A DNA stretch of 64,000 nt from Tuctoria greenei. Lineage: Eukaryota > Streptophyta > Magnoliopsida > Poales > Poaceae. This document shows, piece after piece, positions 11,626-22,667 of this stretch. Position 1 is the stretch's first letter. Each line of letters starts with the position of its first letter. The stretch lies in contig JAYESD010000005.1 in the NCBI GenBank assembly GCA_036927565.1, forward strand, positions 148,007,196 through 148,071,195. Reading direction: 5' to 3'. The position numbers and the translations under genes were made by a program. The notes under the pieces were generated by a model. The model searched no databases, was not told where the DNA came from, and saw only the letters and a program-made list of their open reading frames with translations.

Positions 11626-12585
11626 CTACTCCGATGCATCGTCATCGGCGTACTCAATTATCTCTGGATCTTCCTCCTCCTCTAGATCTGAAGGTACTTC
11701 CTCACCCATGTTCAGCGTTATGTCTTGAGCCGGTGGAGACACAACTGGTTGCAATTATGCTTCGGCCTCAATCAAATTATCCTGAAGTTGCTATGCCTCG
11801 TACTCCCAATTCTGAGCTTCCTTGATGGCTTCATCTCGTGCCTCGGTGACTACCAACAGCTGCTCTTGCTATTGTTGCACCTCCAACTGACTCACCTGCA
11901 GTCCATCATGATCTTGCTGCAGTTTCATGTGAGTTTTCCTCAGTTCAGCGCGAGCTTTCCGCAGTCTAGTGCGAGTGTGATGCAACTGATCCTCGCATTG
12001 CTTTAGTCGGTGATTCGTCGGAGCCAGGGACGAACGTAGGTTCTCATTGATATAATCAAGAGTGTCACCCCGTTCAGTCGCTTGCCTTAAGGCTTCGACT
12101 TGCTCCTGCAGGATTGCACCTTGTGCAAGAACCACCATGCTAGATGCAGCGGCAAATGTCCCAAGTGTTGTCGAGGTTGTGTCGCCATAGGGGCAATAGG
12201 CCCAACCATACGACGTTGCCAATCAAAACCAGCAGCACCACGGACCAGGAGAAGAGAAAATTGTGTCCCAGCCATGGCATCTTGATGAAGCTCGTAAAGC
12301 TTCATAAGCGCTTTGCCCGCTGCAAAGGCCCACGTGTCCTCCAAACGAGCTCCCTGGATCGTGACAGAAAAAAGGAGCCCATCCATAGAAACGCGGACTT
12401 GCTGGGATGTTGACCAGGACGGTACATGACAGTACGCCTCTGTCAACCATCTCTTGACCCCAATAGCATGGAATCTCGATGAATACAAACTGTTGGAGCA
12501 CCTCCCGCAGCATACTCGGGAAGCCCGGACGGCTAGCGCACGTGGAAAATACCCATCTGTCCGGTAATAACATCACATCCGTCAT
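11626..12585 (-). pseudogene. ORF0 upstream of gag in chromovirus A
   Basis: This ORF lies between the leader and gag. It starts MTDVMLLPDRWVFSTCASRP and matches the ORF in element B at 34154-33145 (shared VFxTCAxR, CYWGQE/SYWGRE, YxGWAPF and LEDTW). The middle (about 12375-12210) is read in a different frame, after which the original frame resumes, so two indels compensate. The C-terminal half (12222-11869) is charged, Gln- and Leu-rich and probably coiled coil. It then has two nonsense codons before an acidic tail and a stop at 11626. I recall that some rice gypsy families have an extra ORF before gag; its function is unknown to me. Confidence 0.75.
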
Positions 12586-14311
12586 CTATTGAAGAAGTAC
12601 TTTGAATGAGTCAAATACTCAAATTCAACAAAATTTGTTGATAAACATATCAAGGATGCAAAAATTTAATTATGAAAGTGAATTCAAATTCAAATGTCAA
12701 ATGAAACATAACACTGGAATTCTGTGTCAGTTTGTGTTCATTCAGACCAGTCTGGAGAAATTCGAAATCATCCAGTTAGAGACACATTCAGGACATGAGT
12801 TCAACTACAAAATTGTATCACACTAAATTAACTCTCCATAATGTATTTATTTGCCGCCATAGCATTTCTGAATAAGGAGATATGGTTTTTGCAAGTTAAC
12901 AGTTTTCTGGAAAAAATTTGACAGCATCTCCTCTGTTTAATGCTGATTTTGTCCACATTTTTCCGGATACAAAACATCAATATATGAAAAAAATCATAAA
13001 TTACAACATTGTTTTATACATCCTCAGGATTACATAAATTTATTATATGAATTCTTTCGTTGATTCTACAAAGAGATATGATAGAAACTATAACAGAGTA
13101 CACAAACTGTCTAGTCTCTGTCCAGATTTAACAGAGTTTGGAAATTTTAATTTTTCAATAGTTTACAGGCGGATTCTGATTTTGAGTTGAACATAAGGGT
13201 TTTATAGGTCTCTCTAATCTTTCCAACCAGGTGTGGTAGACCTTCAGGGGTAAAATATACAGGAAGTTATGCTGTTCCAAACATAGTCAATTTTCTGTCC
13301 ATTTCACAGTTTGAACCAGGAACTGGTTACTTTAAGTTCAAATGAAGATTTCAAGTTTTAACTTGAAATCTGCCTTGGAGATGAAAATGAAACTTGTGGA
13401 TGACTTCCTCAAGTTCCCAAATCACATGCCTGCATACCGTAGTGACCCCTTGACTAATTTTAAATCTGACCAGCATGCTCCTAAACAGAGATTACAATTT
13501 CAACCTTAGTCCTATGATGGGAATTTTTACTTGTTGTCGAGTCACACCACCAACATGGATATTGTTGTCGACGTGCCTGATCGGACTCGAATGCACTTTC
13601 GGTACTACGCTCTCACCAAAGAAAAATCCTAGGCCGGTATTTGGGCATACGTCTTAACGGTGGCAGTAATGACGTTCACTCGCAAACGTTTTCTACTCGA
13701 GCTACTCAAACGATGTTAGTGTACTGCATCTACACACAAACAATAGATCAAACATATGGTGCCATACGGCACAGCCCGCACGTGCGAACAGTTCACAATA
13801 ATATATAGAAAAGTAAAAACATCCGTCCCGTATCATTCCATACGGACCGCCCCGAGTTAAGCCACGTCTTGAGGTACATGACCGGGTTTTCTACCACACG
13901 ACGGGGTCCCACGTCTTTGCATAGTGCTGCACCAGTAGAGGGCGCATCGGGTTATGTCCCACCCGACGGGGGCTCCCACTAATTTTTTAGCATGCTACGG
14001 TACCGCATGTCATATGTTCTCAGAAACATGGAAAGTTCCAGAGACTCATATTAATATTTCCCTGCCAAGCCACGGAAACAACCACATGCTGCTTATCGTA
14101 TGGTGAGCTTACCACAATTGATCCGCTTGCGGTGGCATACCTTACCTCTTAACTGATGTTGAAGCATCATTACATAATTTAATAACACATAAGTTAGCTT
14201 GCCACCTTAAGTAACTAATACTATAATAGACCTTATGTGGGCATAGTACTAATCCTCACTCGACTACTCTTAAGTTAAATAGGCTCTTTTCGAGCGTGCT
14301 ATTCCCAATGC
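12586..14311 (-). other. Untranslated leader of chromovirus A
   Basis: This is about 1.7 kb between the PBS and ORF0 without a convincing frame. A block at about 13870-14150 is shared with the leader of B (about 35680-35890) and includes two GGGTT...ACCCGACGGGG...CCCAC motifs near 13878 and 13948. Conservation close to the PBS would fit a packaging or dimerisation signal, but that role is inference. Confidence 0.6.
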
Positions 14312-14324
14312 GGCTCTGATACCA
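14312..14324 (-). other. Primer binding site of chromovirus A (initiator tRNA-Met type)
   Basis: On the minus strand this reads TGGTATCAGAGCC, the complement of the 3' end of plant initiator tRNA-Met. It lies three bases inside the 5' LTR. This fixes the element's strand and the LTR boundary at 14328. Confidence 0.93.
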
Positions 14325-14327
14325 GGC

Positions 14328-17300
14328 TGTGAGGATCGGGTCCACACATTCCAGGAATCGCAGAGGGTGATGCCATGCGATGCGGCACCCAACAGTACAC
14401 ACGAAAGAATACGACAAAATACAAAGTTTTATTTATATAAATAGAAGAAGTCTTTTACAATACTTAATGTACAGCGGAAAATAATACTCATAGCTAAACT
14501 CTCAGCCTAGCTATGAAAAGGTACAGCCGTCCAGCTCGCGGACGCTGCACACTAGCCACACACAAATTTACGGCAGCGTGCAGGGCTCCCACTCGGCGGT
14601 ATACCCCGACGGGGGCATCGCCTCATCTTCGGGCCCTTCCTCATACGTCTCACCTACAAAAACTTAATATAGCAACAATGAGCACGAAGGCTCAACAAGA
14701 CTTAACCGTCTCACCTAAACATGAAACTCTATATGCAGGGATACTTAACATAGGCACCAATATTGCAGTAAAGTGACTTGCCTAAATGTCGATCCTTAAT
14801 TTTCAAGTTATTAATAGCATCTTAGAAGTATAACAAAATTACTTTAGTGAGCATAATTGACAGCAACCAAAGTTTCAAAACAATTATAATTCCATACATC
14901 GTATTCTCCTGACTTCTTCAGTATTTACTACATCACAGTGTAGTGAACAAGTGGTACTCAAATAACCACGAGGGACGGTGATTGCAATCAGGAGACACCC
15001 GGATAACACGCCACATACACCCATTTCAGAAGTGGATAAAATCACACTTCCATACTATGTTGTAAGCAACAACCTTTCAAAGGAAACCCAAATGTCGAAC
15101 CGGTCCTTTCCTAACGGGCAGGAGGTCCCCGCGCGGAGCATCTTCTATGCCCGCCAACAGATTTACACCTTGCTACCATCAGCCCACTCCTATAAAATGG
15201 TAGGGTAAGCCTCAACACCCAGGTTAACAAATTACATCGGTTTCCTGGTTTCCATATAGCCAGTGTGCATCTGATACAGTTCAAACTTGTCCAGCAGGGC
15301 CGCACACGGATCGGTCCTCAATCGACACAAGCAGGGCTACACACGTGAGACCATGTCTCGCTCCATCCTACCCGCTGCTCGGTCACAATTTCATATTCAT
15401 AAAACATTCTTCGATCAACTCCTTTACATGTGATAAAATCCTTTCTCGCGAGTAGATTCCAACTGCTCGACTCCTACCTGATTTCTGAAACTTAAGCATA
15501 GCATTTTATACCCGTCGGGTTGTAGACCTACTCAATACTCCATGGAATTTATGGGTCATGCAAGTAGAGTAACAAGCACCTTAGCCCTAATGCACAAAAT
15601 CATCCTAGACATAAGTGATACAAATATAAACATTGAAATAACACTTAAATGCAAACCGGGGCTTGCCTGGTTGTGAGTCAGAGGGCAAGTTAGATTCTGA
15701 GAGGATGCTGTCCAAGGCCTCCGCGTCCTCCTTGATCTCGGTCACTATATGATATGTAATATATAAAGTACATGAGTGATATAGAAAGTATAGAGAAGAT
15801 CTTATAATACTGATCAGGTATGTAAATGATTTTAATTGGATTTGGGATTTTTATAGTGGACACTAGGTTCTATGCAAAAGATCTGCACCAAAAATTGGAG
15901 ATGTTCAAGGAAGCTTGTTGTCTCTAAAATTACAACAAGAAAAAGGATTCTCCAAATTTTGGTTGTAATTCTGGAGCTTTTTCATGGCTAAAGTGGATGG
16001 TCATGGTAGAGGGGGTCTCACTGGTTTGGGGAATTGTTTTTCACATTTTTCTGAGTTTCCTACAAGGAGAAACTGATTTTACAAGTTTGGGGAAAAAGCT
16101 GAAAATGGTTCTGTACTTTTCTTAATTTTTAACTACATAGAGATTTGGAACACTGATCATCCTTGTAATTGAAGTCCAATGAATTTAAAATTCTTACTGG
16201 AGACCAATTTTATTTTTATGACCATCCTGACCAAAATTGGGAATTTTCCAATTAACAGAACAAGAGTAATTAATTTCCCAAGCAATTAGCTCAAAGGAAT
16301 TAATTATAAAAAGTTTGGGAATTTCATGTCTAACAAATTGCATCACTGAAAGCTAGGGATCAAGATGAGTCTACCAGAGGTTTTTTGGAAATTTTTGAGC
16401 AATTATACTAGGAGTAATGGATTTTTGAAGTTTGCTCAAAACCAGAAATTATTTTCTTATTGGAAAGTTTAAATAAACCCGCTGGCCCCACTCCATTTAA
16501 ATGGACCAATTAGAGTGAAGCCGCACCGAGGACCACAGATTTAACCCACAGCCCCACCAGATCAAACAGCCGCAGCTGATCCACGCAGTTGAATGAACCG
16601 CTGATAGGCGGAGCCCACCAGTTGTCTTCAACCTTGCGACGCGCCGCTCGGCCACGCCGGCGCAGCGCCGGCAAGCTCACTGGGATGGCTGCGTCGACCT
16701 CCTCTTGGATCAGCCTTGACCGCCTAGCCCTAAAATCGGTCGTGCTACACGCTGGTGAGGTCCAATCGCGACGGCAACGACCGGAGGTGACCGTGCGACG
16801 ACGGCGGCAGAGCTAGGATTTCAGTGATGGCCGCAATCGCTCGGGAATGGCGCAAGAAGCTCGGGAAAGGATGGGAATGTTCCTGGAAGCATGAGGAAGA
16901 CGACCATGGGGAGAAAAAGGGATGAAATTGCCGGCAAAGTCTACTTCGATTGTGGACCGACGGGATTCTTCGTGGCGGCGGGGAAAACTTGAAATCTGAC
17001 CTCGTCTCTCGATGACTTCCCTCCATTTTTGTGAGCTGGTGCGTCGGAAGATCTTGAAGATATTACTTGATTGGATTAAAAATCGTTGCATGTAGAAACC
17101 GAATTAAACCAATGATCTAGTGACCTCGGTATGAACTGGCCACGGTGAAACTCGATATACAGATGCTAAGAGGCACGATAGGGGCTGAAACTTCACCATA
17201 AGCATCTATGTACCTTTGCGTGCCTTATTGATTCATGGAAGGAGACGAAAACTTGCTTGCAATAGCTTGTCTTCGTGGAGCAGAGAGCTCATCGGCGGCT

Positions 17301-18139
17301 TCACCCGCATGCTCCAAAAAAACTTCAAAATACCGCACCGATAAGTAGTGAATCAAACGAGCAAGGTGATTTGAAGGAAAAGCACCAAGTTGTGCTACCT
17401 TTTCCTATTGGAAGCATGGCGAAAGCTGGCTTCATTTGGCCAGCAAATCAAGCGACGGCCAGGTGGTGCGGTTCTGTTTTTGCGGCAAGTGAAGGAGCGA
17501 CGGCGGTGTGTGGGATGAGTATGGCCGACGATACACGAGGGGAGGCGTCTAAATCCACTCTGAGTGCCACGAAGCTGCTTGCTTTGCTTGCCTTTCCATG
17601 GTGGCATGTTTTGCCGACGTTGAGGCTCGGGGACAGCCGTAAACAGAGCACTCAGTCGGTTCTATCGAGTGGGAGAGGCTGACAGTGGGTCCCACTACCC
17701 TTTTCATCCCAATCCTTCTCTGGAACATCAATTCCCCCACCTAAACATGTCTAAAAATGCTAGATTTTTGTGGAGATGCCAACTTAAATATGGATATTAA
17801 GATTCTGGAATTGGATTTTCGGACAAGTTTCTTATGGATTTCAAATTCAAATTTGAATTTGAATAGAATTCAATGTACCCATTGAATTGAATAGAATTTG
17901 AGCTACAATGTTTATGAAAATTGACAGGGATGCTATTTGGAATATTTGGAAGCTATTTGCGAACTCATAATTTTATTTTGGTCAAGTTTCAACAGGGGTA
18001 AAATTTGAATTTTTGAAATCCGTCAATTAAGGTTTAAATTGGTTTGATTTCTCGTTTTCCAATTTAATTTCTTTTTCCCATCCAAATTTCAATATCTCCC
18101 AACTCAACTTTGCATTTTTTTTTATTTGGGGCTTTTACA
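14328..18139 (-). repeat. 5' LTR of chromovirus A, complete
   Basis: It is 3812 bp and runs from TGTGAGGATC to TTTTACA on the plus strand, so both ends have the TG/CA form. It borders the PBS on one side and copia 1 sequence on the other. Near its inner end the minus strand reads TTTATATAAATAAAAC, which combines a TATA-like stretch with AATAAA. A similar TTTATAAATAAAG is in the LTR of B. The GC-rich leader-like block recurs at about 16590-16830. It differs from the 3' LTR by many substitutions. Confidence 0.93.
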
Positions 18140-18836
18140 ATCATGAGAAGCACAACCAAAGATAATATCATCCACATACACTTTAACAAATAATGAGTCA
18201 TTGCCATGCTTAATCACAAAAGGAGTTTTATCAACCTTGCCCATGGTAAACCCCTTTCCAAGTAAGAATGATTTTAACCTATCATACCATGATCTAGGGG
18301 CTTGTTTGAGACTGTACAAGGCTTTGGACAGTTTGTAAACATGGTTAGGAAAATTTTGATTTTGAAAACTCATTGGTTGCTTGACATAAACCTCCTCATC
18401 TATATAGCCATTAAGAAAAGAACTTTTAACATCCATTTGATATAACTTCAACCTTTAGATGCAGTAAAAGCTAACAAAATTCTTATGGCTTCTAATCTAG
18501 TAAGAAGAGCAAAAGTTTCATCGAAATCTAGACCTTCACTTTTTGTGAAACCTCGAGCAACCAACCTAGCCTTATTCCTAACCACAACACCATCCTCACT
18601 TTTTTTTTATTTTTAGTCACCCATTTAGTTCCAAATAAAGTGTGACCTTGAGGTGGAGGTACAAGTTTCCAAACATTATTTATTTCAAAATTTTCTAACT
18701 CTTCTTGCATGGAACTAATCCAAGGTTCATTAGTGAGTGCGTGTGATATATATTTTGGTTCAAAAGAAGCAACAAAAGCAGAATGAGCGTGGGAGTTTAG
18801 ATCGCGAAACATGGACCGTGTGACTTGTTCGTGCAA
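18140..18836 (-). pseudogene. Copia 1 reverse transcriptase fragment
   Basis: Copia RT motifs are clear: KLYQMDVKSSFLNGYIDEEV, HVYKLSKALYSLKQAPRSWY and the catalytic YVDDIIFG (codons at 18167-18178). The upstream part, with NEPWISSMQEELENFE and GTKWV, lies in another frame, so there is a frameshift between about 18530 and 18450. The RT ends a few codons after the catalytic motif at the chromovirus A LTR. The catalytic residues are intact but the enzyme is truncated. Confidence 0.92.
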
Positions 18837-18902
18837 GCTCCCAATGATTTGTTTTGGAGGATGACTTTTGAGGATTCAGAGGGGAGTAGACTCTTCACAA
18901 GC

Positions 18903-19975
18903 TCATTGTTCTTCATGTTCATCACAAATCGATGAGCTTGTGACTTGAGGACGATCTGGACCAGCAATGGTGGTCGTCAGTGCTGGTTGTGAATCAAAAT
19001 CAGGAGCTGGAATAATGTCATTAACTCCTGAATTTTCGAGTAGTAGCACCACTTCTTCATCTTCTTCGATGAAGATACTCCCCCCCTGCGAATATGGATC
19101 TGGTCCTGCAATATTAGAGCTAGTACCTGGGCTAGCTTCATCAAAAGAAACCTCACAAGTCTCCACAATTTTGTTAGTATAAAATAAAAGAACACGATAT
19201 CCTCTAGTGTGAGATGGGTAACCAAGAAACAAGCCATCAACGGATCTAGATTCAAATTTATCAAGACCTCCATGTTTCTTGACAAAGCATTTACAACAAA
19301 TATCAGAAAGTGTGTGACACTAGGCCTATGTCCAAATCGAAGTTCATATGGTGTTTTCCCTAGCTTAGCACACAAGAAAACATGAATTGAGACATAATAG
19401 GCGGTTGCAATTGCATCTGCCCAAAACTTTCTAGGAGTTTGATATTCATCAAGCATAGTCCTAGCCATCTCAACTAAGGTTCTGTTCTTTCTTTCTACGA
19501 CACCGTTTTGTTGAGGTAGATAAGGTGAAGAAAATTGGTGATCTATTCCATTCCAGCACAAAAGTGATCAAAAGATTGATTTTTAAATTCGGTTCCGTTA
19601 CCACTTCCAATTGCTTTTAAAGATCCTGAGTGATCAATTGATAATCTAAGGAACAAAGTTCTACAGTGACTAAAAGCTTCACTCTTAGAGGCCATAAAGT
19701 AAACCCAAGAGTATCTAGAATAGTCATCAACAATCACAAGAACATACCATTTAGCTCTGAAAGATTGAGCACGTGAAGGTCCTACGGTGTCAAGGTGCAA
19801 AAGTTGATCCGGTTCAGTTGTCACGGTCATTGTGAGAGGTGCATGTGAACCTGCAACCATCTTAGCATGTCTATAAGAAGAGCACACTATTTCTTTGTCC
19901 CCTTTAAGCTTAGGCAACCTTCGTATGCGATCAAGAGCACTAACACGTGTTAGATGATCAAAGCCTATGTGACCA
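18903..19975 (-). pseudogene. Copia 1 integrase and linker
   Basis: The frame at 19917-19543 carries PLTMTVTTEPDQLLHLDTVG and YSWVYFMASKSEAF, the start of the integrase core. The motif around the second catalytic Asp is altered: IGSGNGTEFK where copia 2 has IRSDNGTELK. The next frame (19561-18977) gives PYLPQQNGVVERKNRTLVEM with the catalytic Glu. The segment to 18903 is the Ser/Glu-rich linker between integrase and RT. At least one frameshift and an Asp-to-Gly change make it inactive. Confidence 0.88.
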
Positions 19976-20075
19976 CCTTAGAGGATGACATATCAAAATT
20001 ATCTTTAAAAACTCTTCCAAACTGTGACATGTTAAAATAAGCTCATTGTTTGAATCTACAACCTTGCAACAATTT

Positions 20076-20345
20076 TTAGTGAAAAATAATTTCTAGATTT
20101 TCATCTAGCAATTGCGAAACAGAAAGCAAGTTGCATTTCAAATTTTTAACAAGTGCCACATCCTTCAAAGTGTAGTGATTATTTACTCTAATCGAACCTT
20201 TAGAAATTATAGGAGTTAAAAGTTTATCGGCAAAAGTAACATTATGTACACAAGACACAAAAGAGAGTGAGGAGAACCAATCTTTATTACTAGTCATGTG
20301 GCGTGAGCAACCTAAATCCAAAATCCAAATTTTCTCCCTCCTCAA
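20076..20345 (-). pseudogene. Copia 1 aspartic protease
   Basis: The active-site region reads WILDLGCSRHMTS, where copia 2 and the family have DSG. The Ser codon became Leu (20310-20318), a single C-to-T change. Downstream LKNLKCNLLSVSQLLDENLE is the usual protease end that precedes the pre-integrase domain. A stop follows at 20076. Confidence 0.85.
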
Positions 20346-20354
20346 ACGTTTAAC

Positions 20355-20819
20355 CTACATAGAAGCACAATACGTCGACGACTCAATACTGGGGTTAGTC
20401 AAAAGGCATTTAAGAATACAGTACTGAGTCATACGATGTGCAGCAGGAAAAACACGTGAAAGTTGAGACAAAACAGCAGGTTTATGAGCCAAAGTTTGAG
20501 GATTTTCGTACCCAACTAACTTATGAGGTGTTACATGTGTTGCAAGAAAAACAGTAGGTTTGGGAGCAAACTTTGCATGTTTTTGACTCATAACAGCAGG
20601 TTGCATGTTCTTGATATTTGGTTTAGCATGTGCAGCAAATGTTGCATGAGAGTTATGAGATCTAGCTTGCATTCTTTCCTTTTTCTGTTGTTTAGCTAGA
20701 CTGTAACAAAAATCTATGACATGACCATCTCTACCACAGTGGGTACAATGAAATTTAACTTTGTGTTCATGTCTAGATGAGCAAGCAACATGATTATTAT
20801 AAGCTGAATGAGACAACAC
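20355..20819 (-). pseudogene. Copia 1 gag C-terminal region with second zinc finger
   Basis: The frame holds a zinc-finger motif, FHCTHCGRDGHVIDFCY, followed by a Lys- and His-rich tail. Copia 2 has the matching piece at 57475-57215, where the second Cys of the finger is Tyr. It sits between the coiled-coil region and the protease. Its role as a second nucleic-acid-binding module is inference. Confidence 0.75.
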
Positions 20820-21052
20820 CCTGCAGATTTGAAAACCGCTTCTTTTTGTTTAGGAACCGTTTGAATCAAACCACTTCCTAATGAAATTACAATTTTATGT
20901 GGATGTGCCTTACCATGAGCACGATAATCAAAACATAAACCAGTTTTATCATCGCAAGACTTGGAAGAATCAGCAACAAGTTTAGATTCTTATTTCCATT
21001 ACAAAACCGCTAGTGTCCTATTCATGTCGTCAAGTTTCTTTGACAAGTCTAG

Positions 21053-22590
21053 TCAGTTTTCACATGAAGTTTTTCCTTTTAGTTTGCAATTAGAACAATA
21101 TTTAACTTCATAAAAACGTAAAGCATTTTTCAATATAGAAATCTCATTCATAGCATCTTGTAGTTTCTTATCAAGATCATCACAAGTAGAACAATGCAAA
21201 TCAATTGTAGAACAGCAAGCATCTTTTAAGTTTTTATCATTAGGTGCAGCAAGCTCTCTGTTATTTTCAATCTCTAACTCAAATTTATCAAATGTTGAGG
21301 TGTGTGCTTTTCTTAGAGAGGACAATTATTCATGTATTAAATCACATGAGGAACAAGAACCATCACTAGGAATCAAAGATTTAAAAAGATTAGATTCAGA
21401 TTCTAGTGACTCAATTTTAACAGCATTATCCCTAAGCTTTTTGTCCTTTTTCTTAACTATAACAAATTTCTTCGCAAGTAAGACATACCTTTTCATTGTC
21501 ATTGTTGTGTTCTGTCTCCTCCATACTTGATCTTGATTTGCCCGTCATGAAGCACAAGTTTGTCAAATCATCTCTATCTGTGTCACTTCCGATGTCCACA
21601 TCGCTCGAGCTAAGTTCCTGAAGTGTGGAGATAAATCTATTTACCATATGGCGTTCTGTAACACCCTTTTTTTCTTGTTGTTGTTTATAGAGGAGTGCTT
21701 CGTACTTGTTTGCTTTTCATCACGGGAAGTAGTACCTGAATGATTAGGGCAATCTATGCAAAATTGTCCTGTCTTACCACATTCGTAACATCGTTGAGGT
21801 TCGACACTCCCTCTCCTTCTAGTTCGCACATTTTGCAATGCTTTTGAGCACCTAGTAGAGATAAGTGCAAGTTCTTCCTCTGGAAACTCTTCAACCTATT
21901 CAAGGCTTAGAGAGGACGACAAAGCAAGTGTTCCACAGGATGGAGATTGGCCAGAGCTAGGCATGTCACGTTGAGAAACAAATTCAAGAGACTTGCTCGT
22001 GTTCTTTCATGAGATTATGTCAGTTTCATGAGTTTTCAATTTAGAATATAGAACATCTAAAGTAATTTTACTCATGACAGTAGATTCACGAGTAGATGTG
22101 ACTTTCATCTCCCAAATTGACATGTCTAATGCACTTAGTAATTGCCTTGCATTGTCAGCATCTGAAAAATTAACATTGACACTACGCAAGTTGCTAAGAA
22201 ATTTATTAAAGCGAGCAAAGAGGTCGTCGATGGACTCACCTGGATGCATCTCAAAGCGCATGTACTCCTTTTTGAATATCTCTTGCCTTACCTCCTTGAT
22301 CGTGTTGGATCCTTCATGGTAATCACATAGAGCTTTCCAAACATCATACGCAGATCAAAGATGAGCAACACGGTCGAAGTCGATTTGAGTTAGTCCTTGT
22401 ATGATCAAGTTTCGAGCCTTGTTGTTGTTTTCGACATCTGTTAGATTTTTAGTTGTAACTTGATCGTTTGGCGGCACTTCATAAGGCTTGTAAACCATTT
22501 CCCATATTGCGAAGCCTTGCACCTGGATGAAAGCCTCCATACGTGCCTTCCAAACCTAAAAATCAATGCCACTGAACAAACAATGTTTTG
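21053..22590 (-). pseudogene. Copia 1 gag
   Basis: From right to left are gag pieces MEAFIQVQGFAIWEMVYKPY (22540-22355), IDDLFARFNKFLSNLRSVNV (22261-22007), a zinc knuckle CYECGKTGQFCIDCP (21838-21641), and charged, probably coiled-coil pieces down to 21053. Matching pieces in the same order are in copia 2. Frame breaks separate all of them. The gag would form the particle and package RNA in an intact copy. Confidence 0.88.
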
Positions 22591-22655
22591 TGGAGTATTT
22601 TCACATGATGATTAGAAAAAACACATGCAAATCATAAAGAATAGAGCAACGTGTA

Positions 22656-22665
22656 TCTGATACCA
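22656..22665 (-). other. Degenerate primer binding site of copia 1
   Basis: The minus strand reads TGGTATCAGATAC. The first ten bases match the initiator tRNA-Met complement and then diverge. It sits two bases inside the LTR, as in copia 2. Confidence 0.75.
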
Positions 22666-22667
22666 AT

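Larger units (their letters stand above)
2976..18139 (-). mobile_element. Ty3/gypsy chromovirus A (Tekay-like), nearly full length, inactive
   Basis: The element lies on the minus strand: 5' LTR 14328-18139, PBS 14312-14324, leader, ORF0 12585-11626, gag 11264-10067, pol 10151-6731 ending in a chromodomain, PPT 6673-6685 and 3' LTR 2976-6672. The domain order protease, RT, RNase H, integrase, chromodomain and the very long LTRs fit the Tekay clade of chromoviruses. The outer 123 bp of the 3' LTR is missing, so no target-site duplication can be checked. The 5' LTR cuts into copia element 1 at 18139/18140, so A is younger than copia 1. Many nonsense and frameshift changes show it is inactive. 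Confidence 0.92.

Noticed and set aside
14312..14324. tRNA gene fragment
   Set aside because: The TGGTATCAGAGCC match is only the primer binding site next to an LTR; no tRNA cloverleaf is present.
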